A DNA stretch of 64,000 bases from Ichthyophis bannanicus (GCA_033557465.1 CM066047.1:9192234-9256233); one strand, 5' to 3'. Counted from the stretch's first letter, positions 32,059 to 44,248 are shown. The notes: generated by a model not told the origin, from the sequence alone. Made by a program: numbers and translations.

Positions 32059-34963
32059 CTCTTACAGCATGGCCCCTCTCTTCAGCGCGACCAGGCAGCC
32101 TAGAAGAGGTCGGCTCTCCCTGTTTGCCCACAGGTGGGTAACCATCACCACTGACACCTGAGCATTACAAGTGGTCAATTAGGGTTACCTCCTTTGCCTA
32201 GCCAAAGTGCCTCTGCACTACTTTCCCGGAGAGCCCTCCCGGCCTCCCCTTCACTGGGACCTTCTCTTGAAAGAGTTGGTGCGTCTTCTCGAGGACAGAG
32301 CAGTGGAAACAGTGCCTCATCATCTCAGGGGCAAAGGGTTCTACACCACATACTTCCTCGTGCCCAAAAGGTCAGGGGGCCTAAGGCCCATCCTCGACCT
32401 CTGCAACCTCAACAGATTCCTAGTGCGGGAGAAGTTCAGGATGCTCTCCCTTGGAACATTACCGCCTTACCTCTGCCAGGGAGACTGGCTGTGCTCTTTA
32501 GACCTAAAGGATGCTTACACACACATCCAAACCACAAGCAATATCTACGCTTTGTGGTGGGGGGCCTTCACTTTCAATACCGGGTGCTGCCCTTCGGCCT
32601 TGCCTCGGCCCCCATGGTATTCATGAAGTGCCTAGCGGTAGTCGCCACTTTTCTCAGGCTTCGGGGGATTTTTGTCTTCCACTACCTCGATGACTGGCTT
32701 ATCAGGGGCACTTTGGCCCCCGAGGTGCAACAGGCCACGGCACGCACTATCCAGGTCCTTCAGCACTTGGGCTTCGTAATCAACTACCCCAAGTCCAGCC
32801 TGAAACCAGCTCAGGAACTGGAATTTATCAGGGCAAGGATCGATACTCTCTCAGCCAAGGCCTTCCTGCTTATAGACAGAGTCAACAGGCTAATGGCACT
32901 GGCCAAATGGGTACAGTGCTGCCCTTTGGTACCGGCACAACTCCTGTTGTGCCTTCTCGGGCACATAGCCTCCACATTCCATGTCACCCCAGATGCCCAT
33001 CTACACATGCGAATTCCACAGTGGTGCCTCAGGGACCAATGGTCCCAAGCAACGGGCGTCTCCAGGACAAGGTCAGAGTCACCAGGCGCCTGGCACGTTC
33101 CCTAAACTGATAACAGTCCCCCCACCACTTGCAAGCAGGAATGCCTTCAGGTCCCTCAGCATTCAAGGGTCCTCACCACATACACCTCTCCGCTGGGCCC
33201 AGCAGATCAACCTGTTGGAGCTGTGTGTGATCTGTCTTGCCCTGAGGGCAATCTGGAAATCCCTGAGCCACAGCTCCGTCATAGTCCAGACCGACAACCA
33301 AGTTGCCATGTTCTACATGAACAAACAGGGGGGCACAGGGTTCCATGCCCTTTGTCGGGAAGCTCTGGACCTGTGCTCATTCGCAGTCCAACAGGGCATT
33401 CTCCTCAGAGCAGTGTACCTGCCAGGCCACAGCAATTGGCTAGCCGACAGGCTCAGCAGACTGCTCCAGCCCCACAAATGGCAGCTGGACCCCAAAGTGG
33501 CCCACAGGCTCTTTCGGATCGGGGTACCCGAGGCTGGACCTCTTCGCCAGCCCAGACAACCACCAGTTATACCCCATTTCTGTTCCTGGCAACCATATCC
33601 CGACAGGGTAGCTGCCGACGCCTTTCTGATCTCGTGATCGGCGGGTCTCCTGTATGCGTTTTCCCACGATACCTCTGACTGCCAAGACCTTGTTCAAGAT
33701 TCTTCGTGACAGAGCTTCAGTCATTTTGATAGCCCCATGGTGGCCTCAGCAACCGTGGTTCCTGCTCCTTCTACAGCTAGTGGCGGAGACTCCTATCTGT
33801 CTGGGAACAGGCTCACTGCTCCTTTCCCAGGAGGGGAGCTTTCTCCTGCACCCCAACCCCAGCTCCCTGTCACTGATGGCATGGCTGCTGAGAGGGTCTC
33901 ACTAGCTCCACTTCTACTTCCGAGGAAAGTGGAGGATGTCCTGCTGGCCTCCTGCAGAACGTCTACCAGACGGGCTTACGCCTTTAAGTGGCACAGGTCT
34001 GCACTCTGGTGTGCGGCTCGGGGAACCAACCGTTTCTCCTGCCCGGTGGCCATGGTACTACAATACCTTCTTCACCTCTCTGACTCGACTCAAATCCAAC
34101 TTCGTCAGAGTACATCTCAGTGCCCTCGTAGCCAACCACCATCTGATAAATGGGAAGCCACTCTTGGCGCACCCGACAGCATCCCAGTTCCTCAAGGGCC
34201 TTCTCCTGTCTAAGCCTCCGGTCCGCCCTCCGTTGCCCAAATGGGATCTCAATGTGGTGTTGGGCAGCTCACCCTGCCGCCTTTCAAACTGATGGCTACA
34301 TGCCATCTCCGCTATCTCTCCTGGAAGGTGGTATTCCTCGTCCCCCTCACCTCCACCCGAAGAGTGAGCGTGCTGCAGGCCCTCATGGCAGAGAGGCCTC
34401 ATACCAGGCTTTTCAAGAATAGGGTAGTGCTTTGCACACACCCTAAGTTTCTTCAATCAAGAGGTGGTCCTCCCTACATTCTTTCCTAGACCGCACACTG
34501 GTCACGCTGAGGCCATCCTCCATACCCTAGACTGTAGAGGGCTTTATCTTTCTACATCCAGCATACTCAAGACCACCGGAAAGCATCACAGCTTTTCATT
34601 TCCTACGACCCCAGCAAACTGGGGCAGGCGGTGACCAAGCGCACGTTGTCCAAGTGGGTGGCGGACTGTATCGCCCGGGCCTATGAGGAAGCAAAACTTC
34701 CATTGGAGGGCCGTGTCACGGCTGACAAGGTCAGGGCCATGGCAATCTCCATGGCTCATCTGCGCTCCGTTCCTTTGGCAGACCTCTGCTGGGCCACCAC
34801 CTGGTCTTCGGTTCATACCTTCGCAGCTCATTACTGCCTGAATAGGGAGTCCAGATGGGACAGTGCCTTTGGCCCGGCTGTATTCCTTAACCTTTTTGAG
34901 GTCTTAGCAACTCCGACCCTTCTGTTTTCAGGCTGCCAGAGTGCTAATTCCTTCTCAGATTGA
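32059..34963 (+). pseudogene. DIRS C RT, RNase H and recombinase, decayed
   Basis: RT is readable with frameshifts: GFYTTYFLVPKRSGGLRPI and YLDD at about 32686. The RNase H first Asp block is missing after a deletion near 33110; LLELCVI and QTDNQVAMF are kept. In the recombinase the first Arg (LTSTRRVSVL) and the Tyr (FAAHYCLN) are present but the catalytic His is replaced by Asp (TADKVRA). The stop after the NLFEV block is lost, so the open frame runs on to 34963. Confidence 0.85.
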
Positions 34964-35044
34964 GAGTTTTTTTTCGCTGCAGCTGTTCGTGGCTCTCGAT
35001 GAGGGAGCCTTTTTTGGCTATGAGTTCCTGATAGCCTGTAGCTG

Positions 35045-35152
35045 GGGAGTCCCATATGTGAAGACTAACTTCCTGCTTGTTCCCAGAGAAAGCGTAGTTC
35101 CTCACCTGTAACAGATGTTCTCCGGGGACAGCATGAATCAGTCCTCACAACC
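35045..35152 (+). repeat. DIRS C internal complementary region
   Basis: TTCCTGCTTGTTCCCAGAGAA adjoins AGCGTAGTTCCTCACCTG, the diverged reverse complements of this copy's two ends. Confidence 0.82.
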
Positions 35153-35404
35153 CTCCCCACTCCCCTTGGAGTTGCATTCCTTCTGTATTTACTGGTTTTT
35201 GTTCTTTGCCGTCTTTAGCTATGTCATTTGACTGGACAAGATGGCCCCTTTGGGCGGGAATTGGACCACGCATGTGTGGAGGCAACTCCCAAATGCTTTC
35301 TTTGAAAGCTGGGGATTTGCTTCGTTGGTGCCGACGTAACCAATATGTGAGGACTGATTCCTGCTGTCCCCGGAGAACACCTGTTACAGGTGAGTAACTA
35401 CACT

Positions 35405-36160
35405 TTGTCCTCCAACTGTATAGCTTCGAAAAACATTAAGCACAATTCCTGTGCGGCTTTCTGGGGTGTAGACACTTTTTTGGTGATGCTGTTAACCATG
35501 AACTCTATTCACGCTGGATACAGCCATCAGTAACTTTTGCTGCAATTTAAGTGTAATTGCTTAAAAGATCTTCTCCTAGTTGTCATTGCCACAGACAAGT
35601 CATTATAAACTATGATTTGGCACCCCTGCCAGGATAGCTTAGAGTTCACCCTCATTATCTTTACTATGCGCTCCTTGACTGCAAACTCATGCAGACAAAT
35701 TATGTCCTATGGTCAATGCTCATTCAGCAGTCCTAGGGTCTGGTGTGGATTGTCGATTTTTACCGCCTCCACTGCTGTGTCCACCTTACCCTGGGCCAAA
35801 ATTGCTTTGCAGATGGAGCATGCCACGTGCTCACTATATTCTGGACCTCCGGCACTCCTCTAATTCTCAAATTGCTGTGCTGCATTCAATTTTCCATATC
35901 CTCTTGCTTTAGAGCTATTGTCTCCTACTCCAAAGCCAGTTCTTGAATTTGCCTCTGCAGCAACCCAACTCTTCTTGTATTCTGTCCAGCTGCTCTTCAC
36001 CAACCTCAGTCCACAGCCCTTAAACCAGGCCCCCAATTTCTGCTTTTACTGCAATTAATTCTTTTTTCAACTTTGCTAACCAGCCTCGTAATTTTGCCTT
36101 TGACAGGGGAAGTTCAGCCACTTCCTTACTTGACTCCTTACTGTCGGGACCACATTATTT
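35405..36160 (-). pseudogene. L1/Tx1-type LINE, ORF1 remnant
   Basis: Minus-strand reading, in pieces, gives IQELALEYEAIALKQEDMEN (coiled coil), then RIRGVPEVQNI (the RRM entry typical of L1 ORF1) and QGCQIIVYNDLSVATMTRRR (C-terminal domain). Several frameshifts are present. It belongs with the ORF2 fragments at 24330 and 21195; DIRS C separates them. Confidence 0.72.
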
Positions 36161-36364
36161 TTTATTTCTTTATTTATTTAGCTAAGCTAATATACCGCTT
36201 TTCACTGTGTCAAAGCCTTCTCCCGTGTCTCCTCAGCTTCTTGCCTTCAGCACCATCTTAGAAGGCTCCTGGCACTCAGCTTTCCCAGGCTGGTAGGCAA
36301 ACACACGTAGTTCTGCTGTTTTCCTGCGGATTGTCATGCTAAGCTGCTCGCCTCTCTCTGCGTA

Positions 36365-36905
36365 GGTTCGCACAACTCCTCAGTTATTTTGATCGTTCCA
36401 AGGGTATTTTTGCTTTTTCAAGTGGGTTAGATGGCAGAGCCTTCTCCTCAATCGTCCATCTCAACTGATGTCGCTTCTTCACCCTACTACCTTTCCTGTC
36501 TTATCTCTGCCTACACCTCTCCTTGGGATCTTTGCTCTTCTGGCAAATTGTTTCTATCAGTGCCCTTCTCTTCTACTGCCAACTCCAGACTTCTATTCTT
36601 TAATCTTGCTACTCCTCATGCCTGGAACAAATTAACTGAGTCTGTACAACAGTCTTCATCTCTGGCCCTTTTCAGATCCAGGTTAAAAACTCTCCTCTTT
36701 GAGACCACCTTTGGATCCTGATTGGTTTAGTCTCCCATGTGTTTCCTTACTATTCCCCTAGTTGTATCCCTGCCCTCAACTGTTATGTTGTCTGTCTTGA
36801 CTAGATTGTAAGCGCTGATGAGCAGGAACTGTCTTTTACATGTGTCTGTACAGCCCTGTGTATGCCTTATAGCACTATACAAATGATCAGTAATAGTAGT
36901 AGTAG
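36365..36905 (+). pseudogene. L2-like LINE 3' end
   Basis: The plus strand encodes a C-terminal RT tail, FFNLATPHAWNKLTESVQQ then FRSRLKTLLFETTF, followed by a 3' UTR with AGATTGTAAGC and GCACTATACAAATGATCAGTAATAGTAGTAG. This W-x-x-L and L-x-x-x-LF pattern is typical of L2/CR1-group RT tails. It is 5' truncated. Confidence 0.65.
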
Positions 36906-37476
36906 AAAATTTGAACTAAATGCATAAAGAAATGGGGAGCTAGTGAAGTGACTTGAGAAAAAGGATTACACACACTCACAGGGGATATGGAGATCAAATA
37001 AGGAGCGAGGCAGAAGAAAGCATAAAAGGCAATTTTGTAGAATCCAAACCTTTTTTGGCTTCTCAGTAGGTTCTATCCAGCATGGGCTGTGTTTAGGTGG
37101 TAGGCCTTCCTCAGGGGTATAAGAATCCTTGGTGAGAAACATAATCATAATATACATTAAGAACAATTAAAATCAAAAGAACAATAAATATATAATAATC
37201 AAACAATGACACTCAAATAATATATGGTGAGATTAAAAAGATACTTTTCTCTAGCAAAATAATAATTGTATTAAACAATTAGATAAAACAATAGGAAAGC
37301 ATATACGCGTAAAATAGAGTATGACTAAGAAACATATATGAAAAGATTAAGAACCTCCAGAAAACATATCTATGAGGAGAATAAAAACATGTAGCTTAAG
37401 ATTTGCAGAATAAATATATAAAAGATGGAGGGACTAGAAATATTATAATGAATGAAAGATTGAAAATTAAGTAGTA
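36906..37476. other. AT-rich non-coding DNA with a possible Penelope 3' piece
   Basis: On the minus strand, 37120-37060 reads CCCCTGAGGAAGGCCTACCA then an AAACACAGCCCATGCTGG motif, which resembles the 3' UTR hairpin region of some Penelope-like elements. Nothing else is recognisable and no coding frame is supported. Confidence 0.25.
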
Positions 37477-37856
37477 TGCATAGCGTCCCTGAAATGTGTA
37501 CGCTCAAATTTTATGCCTCAGATCATATTAAACCACGCATAAAACAATTCAATCATGCAATATTTTATTAGGAACAAATGTAGAATGAAGGCATTACAAA
37601 AAGTTCTGTGACATGTTCACCTGCAGAACCGATAAAAGAACTTGAAGTAAGAGTTTAGTAAAATTTGCTAAATTTATCGTATGCTTGAAAAGTAGCGTTT
37701 TTTCAACAAGAACGCAATCAGTCATTCTCTCAAGTAAGCTTGATTTTTGTTTAATATATTGTTTTTAATCAAATATATTTGTATGTAGAATTTACAGTGA
37801 TTCCGTTCTGAGTATGATACATATTTCTGTCGTCCCTGTTATGGGGACGCTATGCA
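37477..37856. mobile_element. Small inverted-repeat DNA element (372 bp) flanked by TGCA
   Basis: 37481-37852 starts TAGCGTCCC and ends GGGACGCTA, flanked on both sides by TGCA (37477-37480 and 37853-37856). Since TGCA is itself a palindrome the duplication and the terminal repeat cannot be told apart. It has no coding capacity, as expected for a MITE. Confidence 0.55.
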
Positions 37857-38780
37857 TGAATGGGTAGGGCGTTTTCGATGAGCGATAATATGAGCAATTA
37901 AGTGTAACATAGCATGTGCAGTATGCAATTATTCCACAAACCGTGCTATTTGCTGTTTTTGTGGTGTTTGTTTATGATTTTTCACATTTTTCAACTTTAG
38001 AATGTCAAGGCATTACAAATCTATATCCATGGAATTTCAATCATATATATGCTCCCATATTTTGTGCAATCAAACATATTATAAACAAGATTATCATTAT
38101 AGTCTTCTAAGCGACTGGTCTCAGACTTCACTGGAGCTGTGCTTTAGGTTTGTATTTTTAAACCTTTCTAATGCTCCTTTTTGCATCAATGACCATTTAT
38201 ATCGCTTGACAGACATATATTTCAATGGGTTATTCAAAACTGTGCTTATCTGATTTCCGATTTTCAATCGCCCAACGCCATCTTTAGCGCTATCGCGTTT
38301 CACTGTTGTGCGTTTCGTCAGGGGTTTCACACACAGCTTGTTATCTTCAATGTCCAATTCTATAATAAAGGGAATCAAACATCAATGTCCTTCCATCTTT
38401 AAAAATTATATCCATACCTGGCCCATCACAATCGCTTACATGATTCTCTTAGCGGGCTTGGCTTGCCGGATATATTTGTTCTGCATTCAAATAGCTCAAA
38501 AAACACCGCGCATGCGTACTATCTGACCCTGCTGATTCATTATAGCTACCTTCCTAATCAGTGATGTAGATAAGGTTAACATGTGGCTCATTATTCTATT
38601 TGGCTACCCGATTTCTATTGGGAGAGCTACATGCACACGTTCCAATCTATCTGTGCATTTAGACCTCCAGGGATGACCGATCGCAACTTGTAAATCCAGC
38701 ATTGTTCACTAATCATCAATGTCTGGTCTGTAGATTTGCCATTGCAGCCTCCTGAGGTATGGTCTATGCAAAAGCATTGT
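37857..38780. other. Non-coding DNA, unclassified, possible Penelope pieces
   Basis: No coding frame is supported. Around 38290-38340 the minus strand reads CCCCTGACGAAACGCACAAC, again like Penelope-type 3' UTRs. The rest shows nothing I recognise. Confidence 0.25.
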
Positions 38781-38786
38781 AGATCT

Positions 38787-38910
38787 TCAAATTTGTGCCA
38801 TTGTTTATTGCATACAATGTCCGTGCCAACTGCTGTATGTAGGGAAAACTATCCGTCCATTTAAACTTAGAATGTCAGAACACCGTAGCACCGTAGCAAA
38901 CTAAATTGCA
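38787..38910 (+). pseudogene. Penelope-like element, GIY-YIG endonuclease fragment
   Basis: The plus strand reads ICAIVYCIQCPCQLLYVGKT then IRPFKLRMSEHRS, the CPC-x3-YVGKT-x2-R core of the GIY-YIG nuclease at the C-terminus of Penelope-like retroelements. A stop follows soon after. Upstream sequence keeps scattered Cys-rich resemblance. The nuclease would nick target DNA for priming; this copy is only a fragment. Confidence 0.65.
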
Positions 38911-39189
38911 GAACCTTCTCAGCCCCAATTGTTGAACATTGCCTCGAAAAATGTAAATCTGTAAAAAAACAAACAAACAAATGAAATAAAAAAACAGTAA
39001 AGTATGATCGAAGCATAGGTACTAATTGATTATAGTGTGTATAAGGAGAGAGAGCCACTTAGAAGATGGAACTTACTGTTGTAAGTAGGTTGATTCAAAA
39101 ATATCTAAGACCCTGACACAGGAAACAACAATGTAGCTGTAAATAGAAACACAAGAGAATTACAAAAGAACAACAAAGGCGGGAGGGGG

Positions 39190-40677
39190 GAGAGAAAGGA
39201 GACAGGAAGATATAAAAACCATGATAATTATATAAAAATGAATTAAGATTGGATTAACCCATTGGGACCCACGTAGGTACCTGTGCAAAGGGCAACTAAT
39301 GAAAAAAAAAGTTGTATAACGGAGAAAGGCTGGAATATATACAAATTGCATATCTCTGTGTGCAAAATAACAAAGACAGTTCAAACTCTACTGTAGGATC
39401 ACAAGGGACTCAAAAATATTTACCATAAAATACAGACTTACTTTCGCGATTTCAATTTTGTGGGAGCATTGAAGATGCTGTGCAGTGCAGAGGCTAATAA
39501 AAAAAACTGATTGCAAACCCAGGTGCCATTTTAAAGACCCCAGTTGGCGCCAAAAATGGCATGGATATTTGTGTGTATAAAATTATTGAATTTCATATAA
39601 AAATAATAAATATGAGTAGTATATTTAAATATTAAAAAGTACCAAGAGGGGGAAAGTGGGGGGGAAGGGAGGAGGAGGAAGGATGGAAAGTAAAACATGC
39701 AGAAGCAAAAAGGATACAAAGAAAGAAGGTAGTGTGGAAGATCCCAGTACCATTTTCAAGTTAGATGACCCACACTCTGACTGCCACTAGTAAAAGATCT
39801 AAAAGCATTGAAATGGATGTGTGTATGAAAAGTAAAAATTCAAAATTATATATCCTAGTGCCGTTGTGATTAGAGGGCCTTATAACAGCATATTTTGCAT
39901 CAAGCATCTTATAATATTTATCATCAGTCTGTAAACGATCCCCGAACCCTGCTGTAATTAAGAGATCAGCGGAAGCCCAACACTAGCGATCCTCCTATGT
40001 TAGATCATTGGTGGCACATATGCCTTTAGATCTTTTACAAGCAGCAGTCAGAATGTGGGTCATCTTGTTTGTTTAACAGGTTTTATATACCGCTTTATCA
40101 TTTCAGTCAAAGCAGTTTACATTGAAAGTAACTTGGATATGGGACTAGGGTCTTCCTGACTCCCTTTCCCCCCACAGCTTCTCCCCTCCCTTCCCTCTTC
40201 TCTCCTTAATTTTTAATATTTTATATATCTTTATACTACTTAGATATTTATTGTTTTCATATGAGATCCAATAATTGTATATACACACAAAAACCCAGGC
40301 AGTTTTTGGCACCAACTGTGACCTTTTAAAATGGTCTGAGTTTGCAATCAGTTTTTTATTAGCCTCTGCACTACACAGTGTCTTCAATGCTCCCACATAG
40401 TTTGGATCGCAAAAGTAAGTCTGTATTTTATGGTAATCAAGTCTTGAGTAAATGTTTTTATGATCCTACACTAGAGTTTGAACTGTCTTTGCTTTTTTGC
40501 ACACACAGATATGCCGCTTGTATATCTGCTAGCCCTTCTCTGTTATATGACTATTTCTCCCAGTAAGAGCTCATTTGGTTGCCCTATACACAGGTACCTC
40601 TGTGGATCCCAATGGGCTAATCCAATCTTAATTTTTATATTATTATCATGGTTTTTATATCTCCCCATCTCCTTTCA
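39190..40677. repeat. Large inverted repeat, arms about 620 bp, spacer about 200 bp
   Basis: 39190-39812 and 40016-40677 are diverged reverse complements. Shared blocks include ATATAAAAACCATGATAAT, ATTGGATTA.CCCATTGGGA, GTAGGTACCTGTG, TAAAATACAGACTTACTTT, GCAGAGGCTAATAAAAAA and AAAAGATCTAAA. The right arm carries an extra SINE-tail at about 40068-40150. Its position just downstream of the Penelope fragment suggests two inverted Penelope 3' UTRs, but a long-TIR DNA element is possible. No coding frame is present. Confidence 0.75.
40068..40150 (-). repeat. SINE/LINE 3' tail inside the inverted repeat
   Basis: GGTTTTATATACCGCTTTATCA and AAGCAGTTTACATTG match the common 3' tail of SINEs in this window. 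It is absent from the left arm, so it arrived after the inverted repeat formed. Confidence 0.55.
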
Positions 40678-42712
40678 GATGAGAGAAGGAGAAGGGGCAG
40701 GAGAGTATGGTGCAGAGAGGAGATGGCATGGCAGTAACGAGGGTGGGGGGTTGTTTCAGAGAGAGGAGATAGTGCTGAAGCTTCAAGAGCTGATGATAGG
40801 GTAGATGTCAAGATGGTGAGAAAAGAGGGGAAGATAAGGAGAGGGGGCTTGAAGTTGGTATGAGGGGAGAAGATTAGAGAATGTCAACAATAGGAAGAGA
40901 AAGTAATGTGGAGCCATAAGAAAGAGATGGAGAGGAGAGCATAAGTCAGAATAAATATATGATGGATGGGTAGGAGAAATATCTCAAGGGATTGGGGTGC
41001 ACCTGGGGGGGGGGAGTCAGGGGCCACTAGACCACCAGGTTATTTTATTTTACTTTGCGGTGGGGGTTTCAGGGGCCACTAGACTATCAGGTAGTCACTT
41101 TCTGTCAGGGCACCGGCCCCCAATAGTATTTTGATAGCATCGGGGGCTCATTTAAATACTCATGGCATTAACTGGGCACTAGTTTTTCCATCTGTGTTTA
41201 ATTCTGTTTTCGGCATTTAAAAAGTGCTTAAAGTGTGCTTAAACATGATGTTATCTGTGCTTAAAGGCTGCGCTAGCTTTCTGCATCGGCCTGCATATGA
41301 GCAAGGTTTAACTCCAAGAACATAATACAAGAAAGATGATTGTCAAATGTGGAATGTAAATAAATTATTAAGGCGAAAATGGATGACTAGATCTAACAAA
41401 GAAATTAGAAGATAATGAAGGACTAAAAATTAGTTGTTAGGTTTGATGTTCTTCGTTATATATTAGAAGTAATTGCTATCCATAAAAATTGTCTAGCTTT
41501 TGTAGAGGTAACATGAGAGAGACAATTTGACAGGCAACACTCTGGTACAAAGCGACAGTGAGTGCAGATCCCTGGCAACTGTCATTATCCTACTCTTGAA
41601 TTCACATCCTACATAGTGATAAATTCGACCCATATATTTATTATTGAACCAGGGTTTGTCATAGTAGCCATGTTTTCTGCTTGTAAATAGTGCTCTTAGG
41701 TGAATGGATATTTATTTTCTTTCTTGATTTGATACTTAGAATACTGTATTTTACTCATAAAGAATAAAATTAAAGTTGGTGCATATTATGTTCACATTTG
41801 TAGCTTAAAAGCATCTTTAAACCATAGTAATATAAAAAACTAAACAGTAAAATTTAGCATGGTATCCTTTTGCTGTATGTATGATAGTCTGTTAGTTCTA
41901 TGGAAAGCATTTTTTCCATTTCAAAATTGGGTGGACAGTGTTTGAAACGCAGAATCCACTTTTTTTTTTAATGAATATAAAACTTTGTTTTGTTAGATAT
42001 TTTGTGGGTTATTTTGAAGGCCCCTGTTCTCCTGCAGTGCCCTGACAATGGTCCCAAATTCCAGTCCTAGCCACAGAATTGTGTCCTCCCCACCCCCCCA
42101 ATTATAGGAAAGGAAGTTTTGGATCCAGAAGACAGTAATTACTTGGCCAGGTGGGCATAGGTGTACACATTTCTCCTCTGCATAATCATCTGCCAGCAGG
42201 AGGAGATGAGCTGGGATACCTCAAGCTGCATCCTCCTCTTCCTCTACCCATGAGGTTTAAAATGGTCTTTGGGGCTCAGATGGCAGAGGGCAAGGAGGAG
42301 GCTGCTTCCTTCTTTCCTTCCTTTCTTCCTCCCTCCTGTTAAAGCAGATTAGCACGAGGGGAAACATTGGCAGGGAAGAAGGATATTCAGCTGAAAGTGA
42401 AGGGTGAGGAGGAATTCAGCTGAGGGAAAAGAAATGTGAAGGGTTCAATGGAGGACGAGTGAAATGGGAATGGGTGGTGAAAGAAGTGATAGAGTACACG
42501 TGTGTGTGTGTGTGTATGTGTGTATGTGTATATGCCCGTCTGTGTGTTTAGGTTTAGTTCATGTATAGATAGTCTTAACTTGATAGTCTTGATTTAATGA
42601 TAAGGCGGTATACTAAATCCTTTGATATAAATAAATAAATAAAAATAACTGCTATAATCATAAAAGTACAAAGTAATATAAAATCAATAAAGTACAATGA
42701 TATAGGTAGTAT
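40678..42712. other. Quiet AT-rich DNA with short tandem repeats
   Basis: No coding frame or family is supported. Two imperfect copies of CAGGGGCCACTAGAC lie near 41020-41085, a (TG)n microsatellite at about 42499-42532, and a short SINE-like tail (GATAAGGCGGTATACTAAATCC then AATA repeats) at about 42599-42650. Confidence 0.5.
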
Positions 42713-44248
42713 TGTGATAAGGAAGCTTATCATAGCTCAGGAAGGAGCTATAGAAAAGGTGAAGTGACTCTGAACAAAAGCAACCTGTCAGTTCTGGTAG
42801 AAATAAGAAAACAGAATTTTCCCATGAAAGACTACCAGTCCCAGAATGCACCAGGTTTCCAACAGCCATTAGAGGAGCTGAAGTGGGGAAACGTGTGTTC
42901 AATCAGGAGGGCTATGAGGTAATCCCCAAGCACTCATCTCAAAGGGCAGGGCCTGATTCAGCACAGCTGCGCTGTGCTAGGGTGGAGCACTCATCAAAGC
43001 AGAATAAAGGTAGAGTTTATTCTACAGAGAATTATCCTCAGTTTCATCTGGAGGATCATCAGAAGCAGAAGCCAGTGTGGATGGACAGAGAGGGCAAGAA
43101 ACCCTTTGGAAGAAAGAAGAGAAAAGCATTTGGGAGGTCTAAAGGAGTCCAGAGCAGTACGTATACTGGGAGACATTCAAAAGGCCAGCGTACACCATTG
43201 GACTGGGGAAAACCAGAGGAGTGGTGCTGCAGAGCTAGGCATCTCCAGACGGTACCTGTGAGGGAGACGGCTGCACTTGGAAGGGACCCTAGGACCCACG
43301 CCAGAAGGTATGTGAAGAGAGATCCAGTGTCCAGGGATCTGGATTGGAAGGCTGGACATAAGAACTGGACTACAGACTGGCCAGGCTATTTAGAGAGGAA
43401 CTCTAACAGCAATGGAAGCTCAGGTATGAACACTGATCTATGCCCTAGCTATAACCTTGAAAGACAGCAGGGAAACGAGTATTCTCCTGAGAGTGCTACA
43501 TTGAGAAATTCCTCTGTGCCAATCCATGATATTGAACCCATGATTGTTGAAGAAGGGGGAGCGGCCTTAGATACAGGCTGTGAATATATGGATTGCTCTC
43601 TGTCTAAACTCCTTTGGTAATTTTCTGTTACAAAGTACAACAACCATCACAAAGAAATACAAACTTGTTCTTTAATCTACTCAGAAAAGCTCCTGAAGTA
43701 GGATTTGAGCCACGCAGTAGAAAGCAAGCCAGCTAAGGGGTTTCAGCTGGGTAACTGCTAGCAATTGAGCCTTACCTAATTGCTTGTGAGCTCTGAGGGA
43801 ATCACTTCTGAGTCTATGTGTGAAGATATAAGAAGTTAACCTGAAAAGAACAGTTTTTCCCTTCTTTGTGGGTTTTGCTTGTTGTTTGAAACACTGCTAA
43901 GAAAATATTAGCTAAAGCCTACAGAAAAGACCAGTTTGTTACCAACCAGGTCTTTATTCTTTTCATTTGATTGCCTGACAAGTTCATCTGTTGTTTTCCT
44001 GATTTTGTTTTTCTAAGTTTAACACTGAAAGCAAGTATCCTGTTTTATGTGCTACCAAGCATATCTGTGTTGGGAGAAATAACCCCATAAATAAATATCT
44101 TATTGGCTTTACACTCAAGCACAACTAATTATTGTGAGTGGCTGTGTCTGGTGTGAATGGACTGCATTTCCCACAATCCCTTGCAAATCATATTGATATA
44201 TGCACTTGCCAAGACTGTGAACATTCTCACCCAGGCAGCCGTCTGACA
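42713..44248 (+). mobile_element. Solo LTR 1 (1536 bp) with 4-base target duplication
   Basis: It starts TGTGATAAGGAAGC and ends GTCTGACA, a TG...CA unit flanked by GTAT at 42709-42712 and 44249-44252. A putative TATA box TATAAGA lies at 43827 and a poly(A) signal AATAAA at 44090. A second copy at 49327 has its own different target duplication, so the two are independent solo LTRs, not the ends of one provirus. Four-base duplications fit an endogenous retrovirus (gamma or epsilon type) or a Gypsy-like element. Next to the start is a short palindrome, TGATAAGGAAGCTTATCA. Confidence 0.82.
42883..43620 (+). CDS. Open frame inside the U3 of solo LTR 1 (about 245 aa)
   Basis: This frame encodes a basic, Gly/Arg/Lys-rich protein with RKKRKAFGRS and KNWTTDWPGYLERN and ends MDCSLSKLLW. 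It is closely matched by the frame in solo LTR 2, including the stop. No ATG lies near its N-terminus. A two-base difference upstream puts the first 160 bases of the LTR in another frame compared with LTR 2. I do not recognise a family. It lies upstream of the putative TATA box, so it would be in U3, like the accessory genes of some retroviruses that end in the 3' LTR. It could also be chance open frame in a GC-moderate LTR. Confidence 0.4.
   Translation: MGKRVFNQEGYEVIPKHSSQRAGPDSAQLRCARVEHSSKQNKGRVYSTENYPQFHLEDHQKQKPVWMDREGKKPFGRKKRKAFGRSKGVQSSTYTGRHSKGQRTPLDWGKPEEWCCRARHLQTVPVRETAALGRDPRTHARRYVKRDPVSRDLDWKAGHKNWTTDWPGYLERNSNSNGSSGMNTDLCPSYNLERQQGNEYSPESATLRNSSVPIHDIEPMIVEEGGAALDTGCEYMDCSLSKLLW

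Larger units (their letters stand above)
25121..35404 (+). mobile_element. DIRS-type retrotransposon, copy C, split by CR1-B
   Basis: The left terminus TTTCCAGGAACAAGCAGG is at 25121 and the right terminus ends GAGTAACTACACT at 35404. Excluding the CR1-B insertion it is about 5.6 kb. It contains left and right inverted repeats, a gag remnant, RT, RNase H and recombinase remnants and an internal complementary region at about 35045-35152. It lies inside the minus-strand L1/Tx1 LINE. Frameshifts are frequent, so it is older than copy B. Confidence 0.9.
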
